From an uncultured Oscillospiraceae bacterium (GTDB lineage Bacteria > Bacillota > Clostridia > Oscillospirales > Oscillospiraceae): 64,000 bases of DNA. Shown here in pieces: positions 50,907 to 60,021 of this stretch (position 1 is the first letter of the stretch; the number at the start of each line of letters is the position of its first letter). The stretch is from positions 26,263 through 90,262 of the forward strand of contig CANRFT010000004.1 of assembly GCA_947629955.1 (NCBI GenBank), in the 5' to 3' direction. The position numbers were made by a program, and so were the translations under genes. Under the pieces are notes generated by a model. The model made no database searches and was not told where the DNA came from. It worked only from the letters and a program-made list of their open reading frames with translations.

Positions 50907-51751
50907 AGCCGCTCCCCCTTTTCCATGAACACCATGATCTCGTCCAGGCTGACGGGCTCCACCGTCAGGCCGGGATACTTCCGGGCAAAGGCCGCCCGGT
51001 CCCTCACCAGCCCCTCGGTGGCGTACTGGCTCCGCCGCACCGCCACCAGGTCGTTTTTGTCGATGGACGCCAGGTCCTCTCTGGTGCAGGCCAGCCGGCC
51101 GTAGGTCTCCAGCAGCCGGTCCTTCTCCCCGGACAGGGCGATCTTCCCGTGGTGGAGGTAGGCGATATAGTCCGCCACCTTCTCCAGATCGGTGGTGATG
51201 TGGCTGGAGATGAGGATGCCGTGGTCCTCGTCGGATACGAAGCCCAGGAACTCGTCCAGGATCTCGTCCCGCACCACCGGGTCCAGCCCCGCCGTGGCCT
51301 CGTCCAGCAGCAGGAGCCGGGGCCGGTGGGCCAGGGCGGAGGCCAGGGACAGCTTCATCCGCATCCCCCGGGAGAACTCCTTGATGAGCTTGGTCTCCGG
51401 CAGGCGGAACTTGTCCAGGTAGTCCCGGAACAGCCCGCCGTCCCAGGTCTTGTAGACCCGCTTCAAAACGGCGTTCACGTCCTTGGGCCGCAGCTGCTCG
51501 TAGAAGAAGCAGTCGTCCATCACCACGCCCACGTCGGCTTTGGCCTCCTCCCAGGGCATGCCCAGCAAGGACACCATTCCGGCGCTGGGGACCGTGACCC
51601 CCAGCATACACCGCATGAGAGTGGTCTTGCCCGCCCCGTTCTCCCCGATGAGGCCCAGAATGGCCCCGCCGGGCAGGGTCAGGTCGATGGGCCCCAGGGT
51701 GAAGTCCTGATACTCCTTCACCAGACCCCTGATCTCGATACTGTTCGTCAT
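50903..51751 (-). CDS. ABC transporter ATP-binding protein
   Basis: The 282-aa product starts at ATG 51751. Walker A GENGAGKTT, signature-like EFSRGMRMKLSLA, Walker B LLLLDEATAGLDP and switch His in ISSHITTDLEKVADY are present. The ATPase of a drug- or peptide-exporter-type ABC-2 system; the C-terminal tail (about 60 residues) is typical of this subfamily. Middle gene of the GntR-ATPase-permease operon. Confidence 0.93.
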   Translation of the reverse strand: MTNSIEIRGLVKEYQDFTLGPIDLTLPGGAILGLIGENGAGKTTLMRCMLGVTVPSAGMVSLLGMPWEEAKADVGVVMDDCFFYEQLRPKDVNAVLKRVYKTWDGGLFRDYLDKFRLPETKLIKEFSRGMRMKLSLASALAHRPRLLLLDEATAGLDPVVRDEILDEFLGFVSDEDHGILISSHITTDLEKVADYIAYLHHGKIALSGEKDRLLETYGRLACTREDLASIDKNDLVAVRRSQYATEGLVRDRAAFARKYPGLTVEPVSLDEIMVFMEKGERL

Positions 51752-51762
51752 GATTTGCTCCT

Positions 51763-52137
51763 TTACTCCTCGTTGTAGAGAGTGGTCAGCATCTCCGTCA
51801 GCTCGTCCAGCCCCACGGCCCCCGCCTTGGCGGCCTCCACCGCCTGGGACAGGCGCTCCTCGATGTGGCAGAGCACCGCCTCCCGGCGGGTCTCCCGGTT
51901 CTGGGCGGCCACGAAGCAGCCCTTGCCGGGGACGGTGAGCAGGAACCCGTCTCGCTCCAGCTCCTCGTAGGCCCGCCTGGTGGTGATGACGGAGATGCGA
52001 AGATCCCTGGCCAGCGCCCGCATAGAGGGCAGGGCCGTGCCCTCCGCCAGCGCGCCCGACAGGATGAGGCCCTTCACCTGCCGGACGATCTGGTCGTAGA
52101 TGGGGACGCCGGAGGAATTGCTGATGATGATGTCCAT
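51763..52137 (-). CDS. GntR-family regulator, YtrA subfamily
   Basis: The 124-aa protein has the N-terminal winged HTH PIYDQIVRQVKGLILSGALA, ALPSMRALARDLRISVITTR and RAYEELERDGFLLTVPGKG, with only a short C-terminal helical tail. This size and tail are diagnostic of YtrA. ATG 52137 is chosen since the longer frame runs through the promoter. It probably represses its own operon through the dyad at 52157-52175. Confidence 0.93.
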   Translation of the reverse strand: MDIIISNSSGVPIYDQIVRQVKGLILSGALAEGTALPSMRALARDLRISVITTRRAYEELERDGFLLTVPGKGCFVAAQNRETRREAVLCHIEERLSQAVEAAKAGAVGLDELTEMLTTLYNEE

Positions 52138-52156
52138 GGTCCACCTCGTGAAATAT

Positions 52157-52175
52157 TGTATATATACGATATACA
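52157..52175. promoter_or_regulatory. YtrA-type operator
   Basis: TGTATAT-5 nt-ATATACA, a perfect 7-bp dyad, lies directly downstream of the -10 element of the GntR operon promoter. Confidence 0.75.
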
Positions 52176-52176
52176 C

Positions 52177-52205
52177 AGTATAGACGGTTGGGATACGCTT
52201 GTCAA
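52177..52205 (-). promoter_or_regulatory. Promoter of the GntR-ABC operon
   Basis: Minus strand: TTGACA (52200-52205), exact 17-bp spacer, TATACT (52177-52182). Confidence 0.92.
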
Positions 52206-52282
52206 GAGGAAAATAAAAAAATTCCGGGAGATGTTTTGGACCGGAAGAACTGGCTGAAAAATTCGCTGCCCGGAGGGGGAAC

Positions 52283-52404
52283 ACATCAAAAGCTTGCTTC
52301 CTCTGTAAGGGAAAAATAAGGGAAAAAGCGTTCTAAAAAGCGGAAAAGCCTTGCGGCTCTTAGAGCCGCAAGGCTTCCCGATGGAGCTGCTGGGCAGATT
52401 CGAA
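52283..52404 (+). repeat. Integrase-tail/att remnant, copy 1
   Basis: About 122 bp closely matching 55721-55844. It begins with the last codons of an integrase (ACATCAAAAG... to a TAA stop). GGGAAAAATAAGGG and a perfect hairpin AAGCCTTGCGGCTC / GAGCCGCAAGGCTT follow, and it ends in the T-arm and CCA end of a tRNA-Thr gene (TGGAGCTGCTGGGCAGATTC). The rest of that integrase is gone, so an earlier element was deleted here. Confidence 0.85.
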
Positions 52405-52520
52405 TTGAGGGTTTTCGTATTATACCGTGTTATTCGGTGTTAAAAGTTCTGAAATTCTGAGCTTTTCTAAAAATACTATCCCAATTCATGTTAGCTTTTC
52501 CCTGCCGTTGTTATGCTGGA

Positions 52521-52545
52521 AAGGGAAAAATAAGAGAAAAAAGCG
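52521..52545 (+). repeat. Integrase-tail remnant, degenerate copy 3
   Basis: AAGGGAAAAATAAGAGAAAA continuing AAGCG matches the segment just after the integrase stop codon in copies 1 and 2 with few changes. It suggests a third round of insertion or deletion at the same locus. Confidence 0.5.
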
Positions 52546-52608
52546 CCGCATGGCGGGGATCATTTTTCATCGGTTGATTTTATAAGGCAAGGTGAAATAG
52601 CTTTGCCA

Positions 52609-52800
52609 TTACAGCCTGTTCAACTGTCCCTTCAACTCTTCTGCAATCTTTACCCTCTCCTCCGCGTCGGCCGTCTGGCTCAGCCGCTCAATGGCGGCAT
52701 CCCTGTCCACCGCGGCCTCATCCGCCCGTATCTTGAAGTCCTCTCTGTCCATATTACCCTTCATATAGCGGGCATAATACTTTTTGTATATGTTTTGACG
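52609..52800 (-). pseudogene. C-terminal fragment of a DUF6076-like gene
   Basis: The minus strand encodes YKKYYARYMKGNMDREDFKI, then RADEAAVDRDAAIERL, ending EELKGQLNRL and a stop. This aligns along its length with the C-terminus of the intact protein at 61321-62394 (YKKYHARVRKGTMTKGEFEI ... EELRRELNAR). Upstream the reading frame is broken and the cysteine motif and N-terminus are missing. It is a remnant of a second, related mobile element. Confidence 0.75.
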
Positions 52801-53364
52801 ACTTTTCGCACTCTCTTTTTGCGTTTTTGAAGGTGTTTCCGCTCATTGGGAGCAGCCAGCGGTCTTGCCAGCCGCCGGCCAGGGAAACGGATGGCATACA
52901 AGAAGTCGATCAGCTTTTGACCCTCCCCGCTTTGAGGTTTGCGGGGGCCCAGGGATGATAACCTCGGAGGCCGCTGGCAAACGGCCTCACCTCTCACCGC
53001 TCCGGCGCTGCGCCGGTCCGGCAGCGTGAGAGTTCGCATACCCCGATCCCAGCCGGAGGGATCGAAGGACACACGCGGCGTTTTGCCGCAGCCGAGTTCA
53101 GCGGCCTTGTGTCCGCGGCGCCGTCGGAGCCTCCCGTGAGGTCCCGGCGCAGGGTGTTGTCACCCCTATGCCGCATTCGTGCTCAACGGTTTACAAAAAA
53201 TAGAGACAGACGCCGGAACAGAGTTCCTCTCCCCAGTGATTTCAAGGGTTCTGTCACTTTGGAAGCGCCTGTTTTTTCGGAAATTGACCGGAAACGAAGA
53301 ACGATGCCAATGGGTGAACTGCGCCCATCTGAACATTATTTTTAACAAAAGGAGATTTTGATCA
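52801..53364. other. Decayed intergenic stretch
   Basis: No frame here looks like an intact gene. The first part may continue the broken DUF6076-like gene in other frames. The GC-rich middle (52980-53150) and AT-rich end (53180-53360) have different composition, consistent with junctions of deleted elements. The last bases carry the integrase RBS (AAAGGAG). Confidence 0.45.
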
Positions 53365-54288
53365 ATGTCTTTAATAAAACTTATCCTGAACAACGGCATT
53401 TTTCTGGCTTTGATCGCCCAGCTGGACAAGCTGTTCCGGCACAACCGTCAAGGGAGCTATCTTACCAGAAAACGCTATTATGAAGGCATGAAGCGGTTCT
53501 GTGCCTTCCTGGCCCTGGTGTTTCACCTGAAAAAGCTGACCAATATCAGCGGTAAGCATCTGGTGGCCTATGTGGAGTATATGCAGTTGAGCGGCAAGTC
53601 CGCCAACACGATCAAAACGGAACTGGCTGGCATCCGGTTCTGGCACGACAAGATGGACGCCAAGTATCGCTTACCCTCCAATAATCAGTTGGGCATCGAA
53701 TTGGAGCGCCGCCGCTTCGGCGGGGTAGACCGCACCTGGACGCCGCCGGAGTTCAACCGTCTCCTGATGGCCGCCTTGGCCGAGGATCGCTACGACTACA
53801 TCCTGGCCTTCTACCTGGCCCGTTATCCCGGCCTCCGGGTTCATGAATGCTTCCGCATCGACACCGCCATCGCGGAGGATGCTCTGCGGAAAGAGGCCAT
53901 CACCATCAAGGGCAAGGGCGGCAAGGTCCGCACGGTGCCCATCAATGAACAGATCGCCATTGTGCTGCGGGAGCAACTTCATCGTACTGAACGTGGCCAT
54001 AAGCTCCTTGTGCCCGATAATATGCCCACTGACGACGCCATCTACGGCGTCCAGAAGTTCCTGCTGGATCATCGCAAGGAGTTGCGGGATGAGGGCGACG
54101 AGCGGCCCCTGACCTTCCATGGGCTGCGCCACACCTATGCCGCCGAGCAGTATCAGCGGCGGGTGGATGCCGGCACTCCCGAGCTGACGGCCCACTTCGA
54201 AGTTTCTAAGCTCCTGGGCCATGAGCGGCCCGACGTCACGGACATCTACCTGGCGTCTGTGAGGAAGGGTGGTCGTCTTGGAGACTAA
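53365..54288 (+). CDS. Tyrosine recombinase/integrase, 307 aa
   Basis: SAM-like N-terminal domain and catalytic domain. Active-site residues: Arg in GLRVHECFRID, Lys in GKGGKVRTVPI, HxxR in HGLRHTYA, second His in LLGHERPDV and Tyr in DIYLAS. ATG 53385 could also serve, but AAAGGAG precedes 53365. It overlaps the start of the excisionase-like gene. Paired with the second recombinase downstream, it could be a helper resolvase or a separate integrase. Confidence 0.85.
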   Translation: MSLIKLILNNGIFLALIAQLDKLFRHNRQGSYLTRKRYYEGMKRFCAFLALVFHLKKLTNISGKHLVAYVEYMQLSGKSANTIKTELAGIRFWHDKMDAKYRLPSNNQLGIELERRRFGGVDRTWTPPEFNRLLMAALAEDRYDYILAFYLARYPGLRVHECFRIDTAIAEDALRKEAITIKGKGGKVRTVPINEQIAIVLREQLHRTERGHKLLVPDNMPTDDAIYGVQKFLLDHRKELRDEGDERPLTFHGLRHTYAAEQYQRRVDAGTPELTAHFEVSKLLGHERPDVTDIYLASVRKGGRLGD

Positions 54289-54475
54289 GTATCGCTCCTT
54301 CGACGAGCTGCCCCTGACCCTCCGGGTAGAGGATCTCATGCCCATTCTCGGCATCGGCAGGAACACCGCCTATGAGCTGGTGCGGTCCGGGCAGATCAGA
54401 AGCGTCAAAATCGGAAGGCAGATCCGCATCCCCAAGCAGGAGGTCTTTGCCTTCCTCCATCAGCAAACCGGCTGA
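54278..54475 (+). CDS. Excisionase-like HTH protein
   Basis: A 65-aa product from TTG 54278 (GAGGAAGG about 10 nt upstream; a GTG at 54269 is alternative), overlapping the end of the recombinase. The pattern is LRVEDLMPILGIGRNTAYEL, then VRSGQIRSVKIGRQIRIPKQ, the MerR/Xis-type HTH_17 fold. It resembles the protein at 62587 (YDELPLFLNAQTVAKVLGIS...). Likely directionality factor. Confidence 0.82.
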   Translation: METKYRSFDELPLTLRVEDLMPILGIGRNTAYELVRSGQIRSVKIGRQIRIPKQEVFAFLHQQTG

Positions 54476-54561
54476 ATTATTCACAGAAAACACTTGAACT
54501 GAAGCGACACAGCAGCTATCATATTGTCATGATTCCCGCTGTGCGGCGAAAGGAGGTACAT

Positions 54562-55746
54562 ATGCCGCATAGCAAAAAAATAAGCCGGAACGCCCCCGGA
54601 GGGGGAACGATCCGGAAAAAGATAGTTCGCAGAAATGGGATTGAGTACACCTATTGGGAAGCCCGCTTCACCGTGGGCTTTGACCCCAGCACAGGGAAGC
54701 AGAAGCAGCGCCCCATTACCGGCAAGACGCAAAAAGAGGTCGCACAGAAACTGCGACAGGCGACAGTGGAACTCGATCAGGGTGCCTATCTGGAACCCTG
54801 CAAGGTGACCCTGGGCGCTTGGCTGGACACCTGGGCGAAGACCTATCTCCGCGACGTGAAGCCCAGGACTGTGGAGATCTATCAGGGCGTTATCCGCGTC
54901 CACCTCAAGCCGGCACTGGGAGCTGTCCGTCTGAAGGCTCTCAACACCCCCATGATCCAGGAGTTTTACAACAACTGCATGGAAACGCTGTCCGGCAAAT
55001 CCATCCGCAATATCCACTGCGTCCTGCACCGGGCGCTCCAGCAGGCCGTCACCATCGGCTATCTGTGCTTTAACCCCACCGACGCCTGTTCCCTTCCGAG
55101 AATGGAGAAGAAAGAGCTGTCACCGCTGGACGACTTCGACATCTCTGCCTTTCTCCAGCAGATCAAGGGCTCTCCGATGGAGACACTGATGACTGTCACC
55201 CTGTTCACCGGGATGCGGGAGGGTGAGGTGATGGGACTGAAATGGGACTGCGTGGACTTCGTCCGGGGCACCATCACCATCAACAAGCAACTTCAATACT
55301 ACCAGAATAAGGTCGGGTATCAGCTGGTCCCCACCAAAAATGGCAAAGGCCGTGTCATCGTCCCGGCTGCTTTTGTGATGGCGCTGCTGAAAAAGCATCG
55401 GGCTGTCCAGGCACAGGCCAGGCTTCTGGCAGGTGAGGCATGGGAGGATTCCGGTTTTGTATTCACCGACGAACTAGGGCACCATCTGAAATCGTGGACG
55501 GTCTACCGTACATTTAAGCGAGCTGCCACTGCCATCGGGAGGCCAGACGCACGCTTTCATGATCTTCGGCATTCTTACGCCGTCGCCGCGATCCGGTCTG
55601 GAGATGATTTGAAGACCGTGCAGGGCAACTTGGGCCATGCGACAGCAGCGTTCACTCTGGACGTTTATGGCCACGTCACCGACCAGATGAAGCAGGCCAG
55701 CGCCGTCCGAATGGAGCAATACATCAAAAGTGTACTCATCCCGTAA
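54562..55746 (+). CDS. int: Tyrosine site-specific integrase, 394 aa
   Basis: ATG 54562 follows AAAGGAGG. AP2-like/arm-binding N-terminus (GGGTIRKKIVRRNGIEYTYW), SAM-like domain, and catalytic domain with Arg in TGMREGEVMGL, HxxR in HDLRHSYA, His in NLGHATAAF and Tyr in DVYGHV. It ends 75 bp from a tRNA-Thr 3' fragment, its probable attachment site. The final codons are the source of the repeat found at 52283. Confidence 0.93.
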   Translation: MPHSKKISRNAPGGGTIRKKIVRRNGIEYTYWEARFTVGFDPSTGKQKQRPITGKTQKEVAQKLRQATVELDQGAYLEPCKVTLGAWLDTWAKTYLRDVKPRTVEIYQGVIRVHLKPALGAVRLKALNTPMIQEFYNNCMETLSGKSIRNIHCVLHRALQQAVTIGYLCFNPTDACSLPRMEKKELSPLDDFDISAFLQQIKGSPMETLMTVTLFTGMREGEVMGLKWDCVDFVRGTITINKQLQYYQNKVGYQLVPTKNGKGRVIVPAAFVMALLKKHRAVQAQARLLAGEAWEDSGFVFTDELGHHLKSWTVYRTFKRAATAIGRPDARFHDLRHSYAVAAIRSGDDLKTVQGNLGHATAAFTLDVYGHVTDQMKQASAVRMEQYIKSVLIP

Positions 55747-55844
55747 GGGAAAAAATAAGGGAAAAAACGCTCTGAAAACGCGGAAAAGCCTTGCGGCCCT
55801 TAGAGCCACAAGGCTTCCCGTTGGAGCTGCTGGGCAGATTCGAA
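55721..55844 (+). repeat. Integrase-tail/att remnant, copy 2 (intact integrase side)
   Basis: The reference copy of the 52283 repeat: integrase C-terminus and stop, GGGAAAAAATAAGGG, hairpin AAGCCTTGCGGC...GCCACAAGGCTT, then the tRNA-Thr end. Confidence 0.85.
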
Positions 55845-55866
55845 CTGCCGACCTCATCCTTACCAA
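55822..55866 (-). tRNA. tRNA-Thr(GGT) 3' fragment (att site remnant)
   Basis: The minus strand reads TTGGTAAGGATGAGGTCGGC, then AGTTCGAATCTGCC and AGCAGCTCCA. This is anticodon loop, half the anticodon stem, variable loop, T-arm, acceptor strand and CCA of tRNA-Thr(GGT). The 5' half is absent and homology stops in the anticodon loop, a classical tyrosine-integrase crossover point. It is not a functional tRNA. Confidence 0.85.
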
Positions 55867-56086
55867 CGCGCAAATGCAATTTTTTGTGATAATTTCCGGC
55901 CATTTTTAGTCGTTTCCGCTCCAAAGTAATTCCTTTCCGGCACTTTTTGAAAACACGTTCTCCGTTGTTTCCAGCCCTGTCTGTGGCTAGTTATGTGGTC
56001 AAGATGGGTTTCACTCAAAAGCAGTGCCGTTCCCTGACAGGGAGCGTGTGCAAAAAGATCCACGCATAAAACATGAAAAATCGCAG
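55867..56086. other. Non-coding stretch downstream of the att remnant
   Basis: No gene seen on either strand. It is the chromosomal side of the integration site, ending at the convergent end of the LysR gene. Confidence 0.5.
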
Positions 56087-56971
56087 TTATTTATATGCGT
56101 CTCCATAAATCCGTTTGCAGAAGTCCAGAAAGGCCCGCATTCCAGCGGTCATATACCGCCCTCTCCGCCAGACCAGACCCACCCGGGTCTCTACCGGAGG
56201 GTCAAGGGGGATCCCGATCAACTCTGGCAACTGCTCAAACATACTCTTGTAGAAGAAACAACTGCACTTGCCCTGCCGGAGGAATTTCAGAATGGTCGCG
56301 ATCTGGCTGCTGCGCATGATGATATGAGGAGAGATCTTCTTGGCCTGGAACTGGCCCAGGAATATCTGATTCTGCACCGAATCCTGGTTAAACAGAATCA
56401 GCGGCTGGCTCTGGAGCTGTTCTAGGGATATGGACCGCTCCCCCGCCAGAGGGTGGAAGGGATAGACGCCCAGATAGGCCGGCTCCGTGGTCAGGTAGAA
56501 GGTGTGGAACTTATCAATGTCGTGGAGTTCCATATTGACCAGGCCCATGTCCAGCACGTCGTTCTGCACCATCTGGCAGGCCCGGACGGACCCGAACTCC
56601 TGAAGCTCCACCCAGATGTCCGGATAGACCTGATGGAACGCATCCAGCAGTTCGGGGAAAAAGATCGTGCTGAGCATGGGCGGGATGCCGATGCTGAACC
56701 GGCTCTGACTGGGTTTGCTGCCGCCGTACTCGGCAGTCAGGTCGTCGCACTGGCTCAAAATCTCCGATGCCCGATTGTAGAACGCCTCCCCCTCGTCAGT
56801 GAGGGTCAGTCCACTGTTGGTGTGGACAAACAGCGTGAGCGAGAACTCACGCTCCAGGTCCCGGATCGCGATGGATACTGTGGGCTGGGTCACGAACAGA
56901 ATATTCGCGGCCTGGGTGATGCTGTGGTATCGGGCCGCTGTACAGAAATACCGGAGCTGTGCCAGTGTCAT
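56087..56971 (-). CDS. LysR-family transcriptional regulator
   Basis: A 294-aa product from ATG 56971 (MTLAQLRYFCTAARYHSITQ, the usual LysR start; ATG 57004 with AAAGGAG is an alternative). The HTH AANILFVTQPTVSIAIRDLE is followed by a substrate-binding-like domain. It is divergent from the tartrate transporter and dehydratase genes, the place of TtdR in tartrate operons. It likely activates them in response to tartrate. Confidence 0.92.
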   Translation of the reverse strand: MTLAQLRYFCTAARYHSITQAANILFVTQPTVSIAIRDLEREFSLTLFVHTNSGLTLTDEGEAFYNRASEILSQCDDLTAEYGGSKPSQSRFSIGIPPMLSTIFFPELLDAFHQVYPDIWVELQEFGSVRACQMVQNDVLDMGLVNMELHDIDKFHTFYLTTEPAYLGVYPFHPLAGERSISLEQLQSQPLILFNQDSVQNQIFLGQFQAKKISPHIIMRSSQIATILKFLRQGKCSCFFYKSMFEQLPELIGIPLDPPVETRVGLVWRRGRYMTAGMRAFLDFCKRIYGDAYK

Positions 56972-57074
56972 AGAGAACGCCCCCGCGAATATAGTCGATT
57001 CCATTGTACCACGGACGGCTCCTTTTGCCAAGTGGAACATTAATATTTTTTATGCAATAGCAAAATATATCAAT

Positions 57075-57103
57075 TTTACAAATGTCCTCTCCTGTGCTAA
57101 GAT
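57075..57103 (+). promoter_or_regulatory. Promoter of the tartrate operon
   Basis: TTTACA (57075-57080), 17-bp spacer, TAAGAT (57098-57103). The AT-rich stretch just upstream (57030-57070) is where a LysR regulator would bind. Confidence 0.7.
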
Positions 57104-57153
57104 GCAATTAAGATAAGCATTGGCCGATGCGAGAAAACAGAGAGGAGATCATT

Positions 57154-58413
57154 ATGACACAGACAACAATCACCCTGCTGTTCCTGGCGTTCGCCATCGT
57201 GATGTTCATTCTGGAAAAGATCCCCCTGGGCCTCACCGCCACCATCGTGGCCGTCGGTCTGAACGTCACCGGCGTGCTGGGTGCGTCCGACACCTTTGCA
57301 GGCTATGTCAACAGCAACGTCATTCTCTGCGTGGGCATGTTCGTCGTGGGCCAGGCCCTCTTTGAGACCGGCATGGCCAACAAGATCGGCGGCATCGTCA
57401 CCAAATTCGCCAAGAGCGAGCGCATCCTGATCATCGCCATTATGGTCATCGTGGGCGTCATGTCCGGCTTCCTGTCCAACACCGGCACCGCCGCCGTCCT
57501 CATCCCCGTGGTGTGCGGCATTGCCGACGAGTCGGGCTACTCCCGGGGCAAGCTGCTGATGCCGCTGGTGTTTGCGGCGGCCCTGGGCGGCAACCTCTCC
57601 ATTATCGGTGCCCCCGGCAACCTGATGGGCATCGAGGCCATGGAGAACCTGGGGATGCACACCGGCTTCTTCGAGTATCTCCCTGTAGGCGGCCCCATGC
57701 TGCTCATCGGCATCCTCTACTTCGCCGTCATCGGCTATAAGTTCCTGCCCGACACCAAGGGCGAGGGCCAGGCCGACGCTCAGAAGGACTACAGCCACGT
57801 CCCCCAGTGGAAGCAGATCACCTCCCTGGTGGTTCTCATCGTAGTCATCCTGGCCATGATCTTTGAGGAGCAGATCGGCATCTCCCTCCAGGTCTCCGCC
57901 TGCGTTGGCGCAGTGTTCCTGGTTCTGGTGGGCGTGATCGACGAGAAAGCCGCCCTGACCTCCATCGACCTGAAAGTGGTCCTCCTTTTCGGCGGCTCTC
58001 TGGCTCTGGCCAAGGCCCTGGAGACCACCGGCGCCGGCACCCTCATCGCTGACACCATCGTGGGCGCCCTGGGCGAACACCCCAACCCCATCATCCTTCT
58101 GCTGGTCATCTTCATCGTAGGCTGCGTGCTGACCAACTTCATGTCCAACACCGCTACCACCGCCCTGATGGTCCCCATCGCCGTGTCCCTGGCCCAGAGC
58201 CTGGGGGCCGACCCCCGGAGCATGATCATCGCCACCGTCATCTCCTGCTCCTGCGCCTATGCCACTCCCATCGGTATGCCCGCCAACACCATGGTGGTGG
58301 GTCTCGGCGGCTACAAGTTCAACGACTACGTCAAGTCCGGCCTGCCCCTGATTCTGGTATCCTTTGTGATCTGCATGGTCCTGCTGCCCATCCTCTATCC
58401 GTTCTTCCCCTAA
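57154..58413 (+). CDS. DASS/SLC13-type anion transporter (tartrate or dicarboxylate)
   Basis: The 419-aa membrane protein starts at ATG 57154 (GAGGAG upstream). The two inverted-repeat hairpin motifs of the DASS family are present, LSNTGTAAVLIPV and MSNTATTALMVPI (SNT in each), with about eleven helices. The family carries di- and tricarboxylates with Na+ or by exchange. Adjacent ttdAB genes make tartrate (or tartrate/succinate exchange, as in TtdT) the likely role. Confidence 0.9.
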   Translation: MTQTTITLLFLAFAIVMFILEKIPLGLTATIVAVGLNVTGVLGASDTFAGYVNSNVILCVGMFVVGQALFETGMANKIGGIVTKFAKSERILIIAIMVIVGVMSGFLSNTGTAAVLIPVVCGIADESGYSRGKLLMPLVFAAALGGNLSIIGAPGNLMGIEAMENLGMHTGFFEYLPVGGPMLLIGILYFAVIGYKFLPDTKGEGQADAQKDYSHVPQWKQITSLVVLIVVILAMIFEEQIGISLQVSACVGAVFLVLVGVIDEKAALTSIDLKVVLLFGGSLALAKALETTGAGTLIADTIVGALGEHPNPIILLLVIFIVGCVLTNFMSNTATTALMVPIAVSLAQSLGADPRSMIIATVISCSCAYATPIGMPANTMVVGLGGYKFNDYVKSGLPLILVSFVICMVLLPILYPFFP

Positions 58414-58468
58414 TCGCCCCATTTCATCTGTATCGAAAAACACCATTACATAACAAGGAGGTCATTTC

Positions 58469-59368
58469 ATGACAAAAGCAGAAAGTGTACAGCTGATGAC
58501 CGACAAGATGGCCAAGTTCGTGGGCCACATCGGCATCAAGCTGCCCGACGACGTCATCGCCAAGCTGTCTGAGCTCCGGGAGAAGGAGACCAGCCCTCTG
58601 GCCAAGACCATCTACGACACCATGTTCAAGAACCAGGAGCAGGCCGTGGCCCTCCACCGTCCCAGCTGCCAGGACACCGGCGTCCTCCAGTTCTGGGTCA
58701 AGTGCGGCGTCAATTTCCCCCTCATCGGTGAGCTGGAGGCCCTGCTGAAGGAGGCCGTGGTCAAGGCCACCTTCGCTACCCCCCTCCGCCACAACAGCGT
58801 GGAGACCTTTGACGAGTACAACACCAAGCGCAACGTGGGCAAGGGTACGCCCACCGTCTTCTGGGACATCGTCCCCGATGACGACCACTGCGAGATCTAC
58901 GCCTACATGGCCGGCGGCGGCTGCACGCTGCCCGGCAAGGCCATGGTCCTCATGCCCGGCGCGGGCTACGAGGGCGTGACCCAGTTCGTCATGGACCAGA
59001 TGACCAGCTACGGCCTGAACGCCTGCCCGCCCCTGCTGGTGGGCGTGGGCGTGGCCACCAGCGTGGAGACCGCGGCCCTGCTGTCCAAGAAGGCCCTGAT
59101 GCGGCCCCTGGGCAGCCACAACCCCAACGAGCGGGCCGCCCAGATGGAGAAGCTGCTGGAGGACGGCATCAACGCCATCGGCCTGGGTCCCCAGGGCATG
59201 AGCGGCAACTACTCCGTCATGGGCGTGCACATCGAGAACACCGCCCGCCATCCCTCCACCATCGGCGTCGCCGTCAACGTGGGCTGCTGGTCCCACCGCC
59301 GCGGCCACGTGATCTTTGACAAGGACCTTAACGCCACTGTGACAACACATTCGGGGGTGCAGCTGTAA
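58469..59368 (+). CDS. ttdA: L(+)-tartrate dehydratase alpha subunit (fumarase class I-like)
   Basis: The 299-aa protein carries the Fe-S fumarase alpha-type motif [18 protein letters not shown] (first cluster Cys) and [10 protein letters not shown], with later GVGVATSVE and [11 protein letters not shown]. With the beta subunit it dehydrates L-tartrate to oxaloacetate using an oxygen-sensitive [4Fe-4S] cluster. Fumarate hydratase cannot be excluded from sequence alone, but genomic context supports tartrate. RBS AAGGAGG. Confidence 0.88.
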   Translation: MTKAESVQLMTDKMAKFVGHIGIKLPDDVIAKLSELREKETSPLAKTIYDTMFKNQEQAVALHRPSCQDTGVLQFWVKCGVNFPLIGELEALLKEAVVKATFATPLRHNSVETFDEYNTKRNVGKGTPTVFWDIVPDDDHCEIYAYMAGGGCTLPGKAMVLMPGAGYEGVTQFVMDQMTSYGLNACPPLLVGVGVATSVETAALLSKKALMRPLGSHNPNERAAQMEKLLEDGINAIGLGPQGMSGNYSVMGVHIENTARHPSTIGVAVNVGCWSHRRGHVIFDKDLNATVTTHSGVQL

Positions 59369-60000
59369 TGGTAGAGAACAGAAACGGAAAGAAAGTCCTC
59401 GTAACGCCCATTTCCGCGGAGGACCTGGCTGATATCAAGATCGGTGACATTGTCTGGCTGGATGGCGATCTCATGACCTGCCGCGACGTGGCCCACCGCC
59501 GCTTGGTAGAGGGCGGCCGGGAGCTGCCCTATGACATCCGGGGTAAGGCCATCTTCCACGCCGGTCCCATCGTCCGGCCCATCGAGGGCCAGAAGGACGC
59601 CTATGAGATGGTGTCCGTGGGTCCCACCACCTCCATGCGCATGGAGAAGTTCGAGTACGAGTTCACCAAGACCACCGGTGTCCGGGTCATCGTGGGCAAG
59701 GGCGGCATGGGTCCCAACACCGAGCGGGCCTGCAAGGAGTGCGGCGCTATCCACTGCGTGTTCCCCGCCGGCTGCGCCGTGGTGGCCGCCACGGAAGTGG
59801 AGCGCATCGCCGAGCACCACTGGGACGAGCTGGGTATGCCCGAGACCCTCTGGTGCTGCAAGGTCAAGGAGTTCGGCCCCCTGATCGTCTCCATCGACAC
59901 CCAGGGCCGAAACATGTTCGAGGAGAACAAGGTGACCTTCAACCAGAAGAAGGACGCCGCCGTGGCGGAGATCTGCAAGCACGTCAGCTTCATCAAGTAA
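59368..60000 (+). CDS. ttdB: L(+)-tartrate dehydratase beta subunit
   Basis: The 210-aa product starts in the alpha-subunit stop (TAATG). The fumarase beta fold includes [27 protein letters not shown] and [14 protein letters not shown], with a late [20 protein letters not shown]. Partner of TtdA. A terminator hairpin follows. Confidence 0.9.
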   Translation: MVENRNGKKVLVTPISAEDLADIKIGDIVWLDGDLMTCRDVAHRRLVEGGRELPYDIRGKAIFHAGPIVRPIEGQKDAYEMVSVGPTTSMRMEKFEYEFTKTTGVRVIVGKGGMGPNTERACKECGAIHCVFPAGCAVVAATEVERIAEHHWDELGMPETLWCCKVKEFGPLIVSIDTQGRNMFEENKVTFNQKKDAAVAEICKHVSFIK

Positions 60001-60021
60001 ACAGGGCGATACCTGAGATCG

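Noticed and set aside
53179..53361. 60-codon frame before the first recombinase
   Set aside because: No ribosome binding site, crosses a composition boundary and lies in the decayed region.
55822..55866. Functional tRNA-Thr gene
   Set aside because: Only the 3' half from the anticodon loop onward is present; no D-arm or 5' acceptor strand upstream.
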